A stretch of DNA of 64,000 bases from Pseudotamlana haliotis (lineage in GTDB: Bacteria > Bacteroidota > Bacteroidia > Flavobacteriales > Flavobacteriaceae), in the NCBI RefSeq assembly GCF_008806375.1, contig NZ_WAAT01000001.1, positions 50,596 to 114,595 of the forward strand. Reading direction: 5' to 3'. The notes beneath the pieces were generated by a model that saw nothing but the letters and a program-made list of their open reading frames with translations, was not told the DNA's origin and made no database searches. Both the position numbers and the translations under genes were made by a program. Positions 8,711-17,224 of the stretch are shown here, one piece after another (the stretch's first letter is position 1; each line of letters opens with the position of its first letter).

Positions 8711-8821
8711 GACCAGCGTTAGGGATTGCAGCGGCATCCTTTTTTGCCATGAAAAGCAAAAAAGATATAGCGTAAAGCCCGACCTCCCGATAGCTATCGG
8801 GATTGGTAACGCCCAAATACT
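8711..8821. repeat. Structured intergenic element with TCCCGATAGCTATCGGGA palindrome
   Basis: The spacer between the membrane Fe-S gene and the CCG gene contains a hairpin (ATCCTTTTTTGC, about 8737-8746, with GCAAAAAAGAT, 8756-8766) flanked by GGGATTGCAGCGGCA and GATATAGCG blocks, then an 18-bp perfect palindrome at 8785-8802. I recognise this block order as a recurrent intergenic element in Flavobacteriaceae genomes. It may be a processed RNA, an attenuator or a mobile repeat. It sits inside a probable operon, so it could lower expression of the downstream gene. Confidence 0.6.
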
Positions 8822-8825
8822 TATT

Positions 8826-10133
8826 TTATTCCTTGACCCAGTTTAATCGGTCCATTTGATTGTATGGCCAAGGGGCACCATTGTTCTCAATATTGGTCAT
8901 CATGGTATTGAGTTCTGTTGGTGCTGCCGATTGCTCCATCACCAAATAGCGGCGCATTTCTAAAATAATAGACAGCGGGTCAATGCTCACTGGGCACTCT
9001 TCAACACAAGCATTACAAGTGGTACACGCCCAAAGCTCTTCATTTGTAATGTAATCGCCTAGTAATTGTTTGCCATCGTCTTTAAATTCACCATTATTGG
9101 CATCGATGTTTTTACCTACTTCCTCTAAACGGTCTCTGGTATCCATCATGATTTTACGAGGAGAGAGCTTTTTCCCAGTTAGATTTGCAGGACAAGCTGA
9201 TGTACATCTACCACATTCGGTACAGGTGTAAGCGCTTAGTAATTGTACCCAGTTAAGATCTTGTACGTCACTGGCTCCAAATTTAGCAGGCACATCCTCA
9301 TCTTCTCCTTCTGAAGGAGCAGCAAAAGGGTCGGCATTTGGATCCATCATCATTTTCACCTCTTTAGTGACTGCTTCAAGGTTATTAACTTGACCTTTAG
9401 GTTTTATTTTCCCATAATAGGTATTTGGGAATGCTAATAAAATATGCAGGTGTTTTGAAAAATATAGATAATTTAAAAACACTAAGATGCCTAAAATATG
9501 TAACCACCAGGCTCCTCTTTCAATTATATGTAAGGTACTTTCTGGAAGTCCGCTAAACAAAGGCGCTATAAATTGACTGATGACATTGCCTGAATTCATG
9601 GCTTGAAAATGCACATCGGTAGCGTTCATGACTAAAAACAAAGTCATAAGTACCATTTCAAAATACAGAATGAAGTTTCCGTCGTTTTTTGGCCAACTGG
9701 TCATTTCACTTTTCCAGAAACGTTTAATTTTTATAATATTTCGTCGTATCCAAAAGATGGTTACTGAAACAAAAACCAGAACGGCTAAGACTTCAAAAAC
9801 TCCTATAAGGACTCCATAAAGCGGTCCTATTGAAGAAAATATACGATGCGTACCAAAAAGGCCATCGATTATAATTTCTAGAACTTCAATATTTATAATG
9901 ATAAACCCTAAATAAACGATAACGTGAAGAAAACCTGAAACGGGACGTCTCACCATTTTACTTTGCCCAAGGGCGATGCGCGCCATGTTTTTAAAACGTT
10001 CTGATTTGTTATCACTTACATCTACATCTTGGCCTAATTTAATATTTCGAACAAGTTTTTTTACATTTTTTGTAAAATACCCGAAGCCTAAAATAAGTGC
10101 AATAGCGAATATGATATTTGGCAAATACTCCAT
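8826..10133 (-). CDS. Membrane-bound dicluster 4Fe-4S oxidoreductase subunit
   Basis: A 435-residue protein. The N-terminal half has about five membrane helices (near 5-20, 68-90, 108-128, 155-172 and 205-226), with His residues (His70, His212 and others) that could serve as haem ligands as in NarI/DsrM-type subunits. The C-terminal half holds two classic ferredoxin motifs: Cys304, 307, 310, 314 (CTECGRCTSACP) and Cys370, 373, 376, 380 (CTTCNACVEECP). This architecture moves electrons between membrane quinone and a soluble partner, here almost certainly the CCG protein encoded downstream. It begins 6 bp after the MlaD gene, so the two are co-transcribed. The overall reaction is unknown; it is a conserved Bacteroidota module without an assigned name. 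Confidence 0.85.
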   Translation of the reverse strand: MEYLPNIIFAIALILGFGYFTKNVKKLVRNIKLGQDVDVSDNKSERFKNMARIALGQSKMVRRPVSGFLHVIVYLGFIIINIEVLEIIIDGLFGTHRIFSSIGPLYGVLIGVFEVLAVLVFVSVTIFWIRRNIIKIKRFWKSEMTSWPKNDGNFILYFEMVLMTLFLVMNATDVHFQAMNSGNVISQFIAPLFSGLPESTLHIIERGAWWLHILGILVFLNYLYFSKHLHILLAFPNTYYGKIKPKGQVNNLEAVTKEVKMMMDPNADPFAAPSEGEDEDVPAKFGASDVQDLNWVQLLSAYTCTECGRCTSACPANLTGKKLSPRKIMMDTRDRLEEVGKNIDANNGEFKDDGKQLLGDYITNEELWACTTCNACVEECPVSIDPLSIILEMRRYLVMEQSAAPTELNTMMTNIENNGAPWPYNQMDRLNWVKE

Positions 10134-10139
10134 ATAGAA

Positions 10140-11075
10140 TTAGTTAGATTCTTCGTTTTCTTCGTAAGGAATTTCTCTTTTAGATAAAATTCTAGTGTAG
10201 CGGTTGGGGTGTAGTTTGATGTCTCTAATAAGCTCTTCTAACTCCGCAGTAGCGCCTTCAAGGTTATTGTATAAGGTTTCATCCTTTAAAAGTTTCCCCA
10301 TACTTCCTTGTCCGTTTTGCAAATTCATCATTAACAAATTGAAGTTTCCTAAGGTTGCCTCTAGGTCTCCAATAATATCAGAATCGGCAAGTGATTTACT
10401 CACATCAGCAAAATTTGTTGTGATTTCATCAGCATTACTTAAAACGTTATCTAAGTGTTTTTGATTACCCGATACAATTTGATTTAAAGATTGTGAAGTT
10501 TTCTTTAGAGCTGTCATGGTTTGACTTAACTCTGCAATGCTTGCTTTAAGACTTTCTTTAGCTTCAGGGTTTAAAACCTCATTTAAACTACCAATTAATA
10601 CGTTCATATTGGTAATCATTTTTTTAGCTTGTTCTTGAATAGGCTCCAACTTTTCACCTACCAAATCAATCATACCTTCTTTAACACGGCTTTTTAATAC
10701 GTCTCCAGTTTCGGCAGTTTCAGCACCATCAAAAGCAGGAATAATGGCCACAGCTTTACCGCCTAGAAGACCAGTATCATAAAGTTCAGCTGTACTATTT
10801 TTAGAAAACTCAAAATCATTTTCAATTAAAAGTTCTATACTTAACTTTCCTGACCCATCATTTTTAAAACTAATATCTGAAACTTTACCTACGTTTAAAC
10901 CACTAATGGTTACGGGGGTTGACGATACTAAACCTTCAACGTTTTCAAACTCTGTATAATAGGTTTTTGCGGAATCTAGTAGGTTTTGTCCTTTTAAGAA
11001 ATTAAATCCAAAAATAAAAAGGATGATTCCTGAAATTACGAGTATGGCTGTTTTTACTTCTCTTGATATCTTCAA
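10140..11075 (-). CDS. MlaD/MCE family lipid-transport protein
   Basis: A 311-residue protein with one N-terminal membrane anchor (TAILVISGIILFIFGFNFLKG, residues 9-29) followed by an MCE domain (~35-115: YYTEFENVEGLVSSTPVTISGLNVGKV). The rest is a long alpha-helical or coiled-coil region (~135-270, repeating TALKKTSQSLNQI-like heptads) ending in a charged tail. MCE proteins form hexameric rings or tubes that carry phospholipids between inner and outer membranes. The usual MlaE/MlaF permease and ATPase genes are not adjacent here. It is tightly linked to the Fe-S membrane gene (6 bp) and follows the amidase gene by 51 bp, an arrangement suggesting an envelope-maintenance operon. Confidence 0.9.
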   Translation of the reverse strand: MKISREVKTAILVISGIILFIFGFNFLKGQNLLDSAKTYYTEFENVEGLVSSTPVTISGLNVGKVSDISFKNDGSGKLSIELLIENDFEFSKNSTAELYDTGLLGGKAVAIIPAFDGAETAETGDVLKSRVKEGMIDLVGEKLEPIQEQAKKMITNMNVLIGSLNEVLNPEAKESLKASIAELSQTMTALKKTSQSLNQIVSGNQKHLDNVLSNADEITTNFADVSKSLADSDIIGDLEATLGNFNLLMMNLQNGQGSMGKLLKDETLYNNLEGATAELEELIRDIKLHPNRYTRILSKREIPYEENEESN

Positions 11076-11126
11076 AATAAATGTATTTGGAACTACAAAT
11101 TTACTATATATTTATGAAGAACTGCG

Positions 11127-12257
11127 CTAATTACTTATTGATTTTAACGCTTCACTTAGTGGAATTTTATTTCCCTCTTTGAACGCTACAATAAAACTAG
11201 ATGGATACCCATTTTTCTGAGCTTCGGCTTGAAAGCCTTTAACCTCCTGGTAACTAGAGGTGTTGCCGTAATAATACTTATACAAACCTGCTGTTTTTAT
11301 ATTAGAAACACCTGTCAAACCATTGAAATTATAAGCTTTACTCTCTATAAATTTTGAACTAGCTGCAATTTGCACTTTAAATACAATACCAGATGTATTT
11401 GTAACAGTTCGTTCTTCGGTTACTACTTGAGCAGACACTTCTTCAATGACGTCTTCCACCGGTAAATAACCGTGAACACTTTTATCTAAACTTTTTTTAT
11501 ACTCTATAATAGCCTCATAAATAGCGTCTGATATTTGCTGTTGCCCTTTAGAAGAATTTAAATAAGCACCTTCTTTTTTATAACTTAAAAAACCCATTTC
11601 AACTAAAACACTTGGCATTACGGTTTGATGTAAAACAATAAAACCAGCTTGCTTAACACCACGGTTTTTTCTTTTCAAGCTATTGGTAAACATTTTTTGA
11701 ATAAGACTTGCCAACATGATGCTTTGATCCAGATACTCTTCCTGACTTAATAAAATACTCATTACAGATTCTGGAGAGTTGGGATTAAAGCCCGCATAGT
11801 TTTTCTTATAATCTTCCTCCATAAAAATTACAGAGTTCTCACGTTTGGCTACTTCAAAATTGGTATTGTTTCTATGGGTACCTAATACGAAGGTTTCTGT
11901 ACCATGAGCTGAAGAGCCATGGGCATTACAGTGTACTGACACAAATAAATCGGCATTCGCTTCATTAGCAATCTTACCACGAACAAACAAATCAACAAAT
12001 TCATCGCTCTTTCTAGTGTAAATCACCTTAATACCAGAGTTTTTCTCTAATTGTTTCCCTACCCTTAACACAACATTTAAGGCTATTTCTTTTTCTTTAT
12101 AGCCATTTCCTGTATTTCCGGGGTCATGCCCTCCGTGTCCTGCATCCAATACAACAACAAACTTTTTATCTGGTTTTTCGGTATGCGCACGCACTAATGT
12201 GGAACATGTTAATACTATTATAATTAATACGAAATGTAATATTTTATAAGTTTTCAT
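11127..12257 (-). CDS. N-acetylmuramoyl-L-alanine amidase (Amidase_3)
   Basis: A 376-residue exported zinc amidase that cleaves the MurNAc-L-Ala bond of peptidoglycan. A signal peptide (residues 1-25) precedes the catalytic domain. Zinc ligands are His41 (LDAGHGG), Glu55 (YKEKE) and His109 (SVHCNAH), and the catalytic Glu is in VLVEMGFLS. After a linker (~260-290) a C-terminal domain (~290-370, FKVQIAASSKFIESKAYN and YKYYYGNTSSYQE) resembles a SPOR domain, which binds denuded glycan at division sites. Together this fits an AmiC-like daughter-cell separation enzyme. It is the first gene of the minus-strand operon leading into mlaD and is divergent from lptD, so the shared 196-bp spacer should hold both promoters. 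Confidence 0.92.
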   Translation of the reverse strand: MKTYKILHFVLIIIVLTCSTLVRAHTEKPDKKFVVVLDAGHGGHDPGNTGNGYKEKEIALNVVLRVGKQLEKNSGIKVIYTRKSDEFVDLFVRGKIANEANADLFVSVHCNAHGSSAHGTETFVLGTHRNNTNFEVAKRENSVIFMEEDYKKNYAGFNPNSPESVMSILLSQEEYLDQSIMLASLIQKMFTNSLKRKNRGVKQAGFIVLHQTVMPSVLVEMGFLSYKKEGAYLNSSKGQQQISDAIYEAIIEYKKSLDKSVHGYLPVEDVIEEVSAQVVTEERTVTNTSGIVFKVQIAASSKFIESKAYNFNGLTGVSNIKTAGLYKYYYGNTSSYQEVKGFQAEAQKNGYPSSFIVAFKEGNKIPLSEALKSISN

Positions 12258-12453
12258 CTGATAAATCTGGTTTTCACTTTAGAAACAACAAGTACATGAA
12301 TTGAAATCTAAAACTTAATAAACTCTCTAATAAGGGTTTTTATTAAGCTTTAACCTTTAAATATTAAAATTTATTGTCCAATAATATGGCCTCCTATTTT
12401 AATTTTTAATTTTTGATTGATAATTAATCAATCCCAAAAAAATATATGTAATT
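12258..12453. promoter_or_regulatory. Divergent promoter region between amidase and lptD
   Basis: AT-rich spacer with no ORF. On the plus strand TAATTTTG at 12449-12456 matches the Bacteroidota -7 consensus TAnnTTTG; no TTG lies at the expected 17-23 bp spacing upstream (the nearest is 29 bp away). The box overlaps the annotated TTG start of lptD, which bears on where lptD really begins. Confidence 0.4.
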
Positions 12454-15228
12454 TTGGCTTTTCAAAAACCGAGCCATTCCGTTACAAAAATACATTTAAA
12501 AGCGTTGCGCACAAACAACTTTAAAATACTTTTTGCACTAAGTTTTACAGTGTTTATCAACACGTTTAGCTTCGCTCAAGACATTCCTAATAAGGAACAA
12601 AAAATTGAACGAAAGGTTATCGAACCTACTATTATAGATAGGGCAGAAATTCAAACAGATAGTCTTCCTTCTCCTGAAATTTCTGAAATAAAACAAGATT
12701 CCACTTTAACCGATTCAATAAAACCTAAAAAAGACTTTTTAGAACATACGGTTAATTATCACGCCGAAGACTACTCTAAATTCAACCAAAAAGAACATAA
12801 ACTATACTTATACAACCAAGCCAAAATTGTTTATGGTGACATGAATATCGTTGCGGGTGATATTACGATAGACTATGTAAAAAATACCGTTTATGCTAAA
12901 GGGATCACCGATTCGCTAGGAACTTACACACAAAAACCTGTTTTCACACAGGCCTCTAATGTTATTGAGCCGGACTCGATTCTATTTAATACGGAGTCTA
13001 AAAAAGCTTTAATTTATAATACAAAAACGGCACAAGGCGAGGGTACGGTGATATCAGAAATCACAAAAAAAGAAAACGATTCGGTTTATTTTGTTAAAGA
13101 TGCCAAATACACGACGGCCCAAGATCTTGAAGACCCTGATTATTACATCAAATTAAGAAAAGCCAAAATTGTACCGGGTAAAAAAATTGTAACTGGATTT
13201 GCGAACATCTTTATTTATGATGTACCAACACCCGTAGCTTTACCTTTTGGCTTCTTTCCGCAAAGTGAGAAACAAACCTCTGGGGTTATCATTCCGACTT
13301 TTGGTGAACAAAGTGATCGTGGCTACTTTTTACAAAATGGTGGTTACTATTTTGCAATAAGTGATTATATAGATTTAACCCTATTAGGTGATTATTACAC
13401 TAACGGAAGTTATGCCTTAAGGATGGAGAGTAGCTATGCCAAACGTTATCGTTATAGAGGTAATTTTGGTTTTCGTTATGAGAACTTAATTATGAGTGAG
13501 CGTGGTTTCCCTGATTATGCTAATAGTACCATTTATAACTTACGTTGGTCTCATAGCCAGGATTCTAAAGCCAATCCGAGTTCTCGATTCTCGGCATCTG
13601 TAAACTTAGGTAGTAGTCAATATTATCAATTATCAAATAATCAGGTAAACGTGAGTAACCGTTTAAACAACACCTTGTCTTCTTCTATTTCTTATTCGAA
13701 AAGTTTTCAAGGCCAACCTGAGGTAAACTATAGTGTTACCGCTACACATTCACAGAATTCACAAACTGAAGTTATAAATATGACCTTACCTACTTTTCAA
13801 GGAAGTGTAGGCCGTATTTATCCGTTTGCCTCAAAATCAGGAAGCAAAAAGGGCTTAATTCAAAACATTAATTTACAATACAACCTAAGAGCTGAAAACA
13901 GAATTCAAACAACAGATTCTTTATTTTTCAAAAAAGAAATGTGGGAAGATGCTAGAGCTGGTTTTCAACACACCATACCATTAACGACAAATTTTAAATT
14001 ATTTAAATACTTTAGTGTAAGTGCTGGAACGAGTTATAATGAGGTGTGGACTTTTAAAACGGTCAACAAATATTACGACTCAGTAAACGAAGAAGAAGTT
14101 GAAGAAGATGTAGATGGTTTTGATTCGTTTAGAACCTACAATTTTAACACCAGTATGGGAACCACCGTATATGGTATGTTTAATTTTGAAAAAGAAGGCC
14201 AAGACCGAAAAATTAAGGCCATCCGCCACGTCATGAGGCCCTCAGTTAGCTACAATATCAACCCTGCGTTCGATCAATATTATGACAGCTATGAGGTTGT
14301 TGATGCAGACGGAAACACTAGTGCCAACGTAGAATACAGCAGATTTGAAAACAGTATATTTGGGCAACCCAACCAAACCTTTTCTAGTTCCGTTAGTTTA
14401 AATTTATCAAATAATTTTGAAGCTAAAGTACGAGATAAAGACAGTACGGCTACCGAAGCCAAAAAAGTAGTTTTACTTAACAACCTTAATTTCTCTACGG
14501 CATATAATGTTGCAGGAGATTCACTAAAATGGAGTCCAGTACGTATGACTGGTGGCACACAACTTTTTAAAAACCAATTAAGTATTAACTTTGGAGCTAC
14601 TTTAGATCCTTATGCTTTAGATAGCAATAACAATAGAATTGAAAAATTCAATATTGATAATGGTGGTAGCCTCTTTCGATTAACTAGTGGTAACTTAACG
14701 GCTAGTTGGGCACTTTCTAATAAAGGCAGAACAGCGGCAAAAGACGGATTAACCGATAAAAATTTAGATGAAAACTTACGTGGTGGTGGTCGTGATGATG
14801 ATTTATTTGGTGTTTCTGAAGATTTTGCCACCCAACAAATGCGTGATGATAAAAACCAAGAAGAAGATGAAACCCCTACTAAGTTTTATCACCATAAAAT
14901 CCCTTGGAGTTTAAGGCTGGCTTATGCTGTGAATTACTCTAACTCACGGCGACAAAACGAAATCTCATCACATTCCTTAATGTTTTCTGGAGATATACAG
15001 CTAACCGATAATTGGACGATTGGAGCTTCTTCTGGTTACGATTTTAAAAACCTTGGTTTTACCCCTACCCAACTCCGTTTTGAACGTGATTTGCTCAGTT
15101 GGCGTATGAATTTCAGCTGGACGCCTTTTGGAGATTATAAATCGTGGAATTTCTTTATTGGTATAAAATCAAGTATCTTACAGGATCTTAAATACGAAAA
15201 ACGTAGACAACCGGATATCACTTTATAA
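12454..15228 (+). CDS. lptD: LPS-assembly protein LptD homologue
   Basis: About 924 residues. The N-terminal leader and signal segment (KILFALSFTVFINTFSFAQ) is followed by a Ser/Pro-rich linker and an OstA-like jellyroll (~95-240: KLYLYNQAKIVYGDMNI, VYAKGITDSLGTY). A large C-terminal barrel follows (PFGFFPQSEKQTSGVIIP, then GYFLQNGGYYFAISDYIDL and many aromatic-rich strands), ending in a short tail. It inserts lipopolysaccharide or lipooligosaccharide into the outer leaflet, with LptE. The listed start is a TTG; another in-frame TTG at 12505 (LRTNNFK) is a credible alternative because a -7 promoter box overlaps the first one. An internal acidic stretch (EEEVEEDVDG) probably forms a loop. The downstream ridA gene is 52 bp away. 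Confidence 0.9.
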   Translation: MAFQKPSHSVTKIHLKALRTNNFKILFALSFTVFINTFSFAQDIPNKEQKIERKVIEPTIIDRAEIQTDSLPSPEISEIKQDSTLTDSIKPKKDFLEHTVNYHAEDYSKFNQKEHKLYLYNQAKIVYGDMNIVAGDITIDYVKNTVYAKGITDSLGTYTQKPVFTQASNVIEPDSILFNTESKKALIYNTKTAQGEGTVISEITKKENDSVYFVKDAKYTTAQDLEDPDYYIKLRKAKIVPGKKIVTGFANIFIYDVPTPVALPFGFFPQSEKQTSGVIIPTFGEQSDRGYFLQNGGYYFAISDYIDLTLLGDYYTNGSYALRMESSYAKRYRYRGNFGFRYENLIMSERGFPDYANSTIYNLRWSHSQDSKANPSSRFSASVNLGSSQYYQLSNNQVNVSNRLNNTLSSSISYSKSFQGQPEVNYSVTATHSQNSQTEVINMTLPTFQGSVGRIYPFASKSGSKKGLIQNINLQYNLRAENRIQTTDSLFFKKEMWEDARAGFQHTIPLTTNFKLFKYFSVSAGTSYNEVWTFKTVNKYYDSVNEEEVEEDVDGFDSFRTYNFNTSMGTTVYGMFNFEKEGQDRKIKAIRHVMRPSVSYNINPAFDQYYDSYEVVDADGNTSANVEYSRFENSIFGQPNQTFSSSVSLNLSNNFEAKVRDKDSTATEAKKVVLLNNLNFSTAYNVAGDSLKWSPVRMTGGTQLFKNQLSINFGATLDPYALDSNNNRIEKFNIDNGGSLFRLTSGNLTASWALSNKGRTAAKDGLTDKNLDENLRGGGRDDDLFGVSEDFATQQMRDDKNQEEDETPTKFYHHKIPWSLRLAYAVNYSNSRRQNEISSHSLMFSGDIQLTDNWTIGASSGYDFKNLGFTPTQLRFERDLLSWRMNFSWTPFGDYKSWNFFIGIKSSILQDLKYEKRRQPDITL

Positions 15229-15280
15229 TTTATAATCTATTTTATGTGAATCCATTTTCTAACGGTTTAAAAATATTCAT

Positions 15281-15661
15281 ATGAAAACCATTATTACAAC
15301 ACCTAATGCCCCTGCTCCTATAGGTCCATACAATCAAGCGATTTTAGTTGGAAACACTTTATACACTTCAGGGCAAATTGCCATTCATCCTAAGACAGGA
15401 GATCTTATTTTAGAAGATATCAAAACGGAAACTCAACAAGTGATGCAAAATATTGAAGCGATTTTAAAGGCTGCACATATGGATTTCTCACATGTGATTA
15501 AATCTTCTATTTTTATAAGTAATATGGATGATTTTCAAAAAATCAATGCCGTTTATGGTAGTTTTTTTGATGATGAAACTGCACCTGCTCGTGAAACCGT
15601 ACAGGTGGCACGTTTACCAAAAGATGTGAATGTTGAAATTAGCGTGATTGCTATAAAATAA
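15281..15661 (+). CDS. ridA: RidA family reactive-intermediate deaminase
   Basis: A 126-residue protein of the YjgF/YER057c/UK114 family that hydrolyses reactive enamine/imine intermediates such as 2-aminoacrylate formed by PLP enzymes. Clear signatures are the N-terminal APAPIGPYNQAI and ILVGNTLYTSGQ blocks, and the C-terminal PARETVQVARLPKDVNVEIS, whose ARETV Arg is the carboxylate-binding residue. Length is exactly that of the trimeric RidA proteins. It follows lptD by 52 bp on the same strand and may share its transcript. It converges with the hybrid kinase gene, 20 bp from stop to stop. Confidence 0.95.
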   Translation: MKTIITTPNAPAPIGPYNQAILVGNTLYTSGQIAIHPKTGDLILEDIKTETQQVMQNIEAILKAAHMDFSHVIKSSIFISNMDDFQKINAVYGSFFDDETAPARETVQVARLPKDVNVEISVIAIK

Positions 15662-15681
15662 CTTCAATATATTATTCTGTC

Positions 15682-17094
15682 TTAATTTTGAGACTCTGAA
15701 TAATCAAGCAATAAAGCTTTTAATTTTTTTACTTCTATGGGTTTTGCTAGAAAATCATGCATACCTGATGCTTTTGCTTTGACAATATCCTCTTCAAAAG
15801 CACTGGCAGAAACAGCTATAATTGGGGTATTATTTTTTGTGTATTTTTCAGTTTCTTTAATTAACCTTGTGGCTTCATATCCATCCATATCAGGCATGTA
15901 GATATCCATGAAAATCAAATCAAAATCTAAAATCTTATATAAATCTACCGCTTCTACACCATTTTTTGCAAAGGTACAATCGGCTCCTTGACGCTCAAGA
16001 AGCGCCTTTATTACCTTTTGATTGGTTCTATTATCTTCAGCGACTAAAACCCTTAGTCTATTTAACAACAGAGGCTTATTTTCAACCGCATCACTTTCAA
16101 TATTCAAAGTTTTCTTTAATTGTAAGCTGAAATAGAATGTAGAACCTTCATTTTCTTTACTTTCTAGTTTTAACTCGCCTCCCATTAACTCCACAAGTTT
16201 ATGTGATACCGAAAGCCCCATACCACCACCACGATAATCTCGCAATAAAGCAGATTTTGAAATATCATTTTTATTATTGAACAAGGATTTAACCTCGTCG
16301 GGCGTCATCCCCACACCAGTATCTTTAATATAAAAAGTAAGGAAGTAACTATCATTCTCACCTATGGTTTGATCTACAGTTACCGTAATCTTTCCTGAAT
16401 TAGTGAATTTAATCGCATTATTTATCAGGTTAATGAGTACTTGTTGAATTTTAGACGAATCTGCCAAAACTCTAAATTTACTATCATTTTCAGACAGGAA
16501 TTTATATTCAAAGGCCAAACTTTTCTCTAAAGCTTGATATTCAAAAATTTTAAATAGCTTCAATAAATCAGCCTGTAAATCAACCGCCTTAATATTTATT
16601 CGAGCGTTCCCTCGGTCTACCACGGCATTATCTGCAATCATATTAACTAGCTGTAAAATATGCAGGGAAGAGTATTCAGCAATTTCTACTTCCGCAAATT
16701 GATCAGACTCCAAATTGGCTTGTTTTAGCATATTCATCATACCCAAAACTGTATTTAGCGGCGTTCGAATTTCGTAACTCATATTCGCCAAATAAATTGA
16801 TTTCTGATCAGCAACCGTCTCCGCTAGGTCTAAACTGCGTTTTAACTCATGTACACGGAGTTTTAGATTGGATTTTACAACGTCATTTTGCAGTTGATTT
16901 TTAAAAAAATATTGAAGTCCGAATACCTGAAGCACAGCCAATACAAACAAAATTCCAGCGGCACTTTCAATGTATATTTTTTTTTCAAGAAAGAGAAAGC
17001 CTATAATAAGAATCGTTACTATACTTAAGGAAATCAAAAACGATAATTTATATCTTTTTTTAATCGATTTCATGAATTTTAGGGCTTCCATCAT
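15682..17094 (-). CDS. Hybrid sensor kinase/response regulator lacking the phosphoacceptor His
   Basis: A 470-residue membrane protein. Two adjacent helices (~17-37 and 42-62) have almost no periplasmic loop, so there is no external sensor domain. A short coiled segment precedes a HisKA-like helix with NMSYEIRTPLN: residue 107 is Tyr (codon TAC, plus-strand bases 16774-16776) where the family has the phosphorylated His. The ATPase domain looks complete: N box (INLINNAIKF), DTGVGM, GGGMGLSVS and GSTFYFSL. The C-terminal receiver domain is also complete, with acidic pair EDN, phosphoacceptor Asp in FMDIYMPDMDG, a Ser in SAS and Lys in FLAKPI. It is a pseudokinase, a phosphatase or a Tyr-using variant. 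It is monocistronic, convergent with ridA and divergent from guaC. Confidence 0.85.
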   Translation of the reverse strand: MMEALKFMKSIKKRYKLSFLISLSIVTILIIGFLFLEKKIYIESAAGILFVLAVLQVFGLQYFFKNQLQNDVVKSNLKLRVHELKRSLDLAETVADQKSIYLANMSYEIRTPLNTVLGMMNMLKQANLESDQFAEVEIAEYSSLHILQLVNMIADNAVVDRGNARINIKAVDLQADLLKLFKIFEYQALEKSLAFEYKFLSENDSKFRVLADSSKIQQVLINLINNAIKFTNSGKITVTVDQTIGENDSYFLTFYIKDTGVGMTPDEVKSLFNNKNDISKSALLRDYRGGGMGLSVSHKLVELMGGELKLESKENEGSTFYFSLQLKKTLNIESDAVENKPLLLNRLRVLVAEDNRTNQKVIKALLERQGADCTFAKNGVEAVDLYKILDFDLIFMDIYMPDMDGYEATRLIKETEKYTKNNTPIIAVSASAFEEDIVKAKASGMHDFLAKPIEVKKLKALLLDYSESQN

Positions 17095-17224
17095 AGAATA
17101 TGGCTTTTAACAAACATATTTATAATTTACGTATAAACAAAACGATTTATAGCCATTAAACCGACATAGGTATAGGAAAATTTGTTAAATTTAATTTTAG
17201 TAAAAAACTTCATACAAAGAAAAG

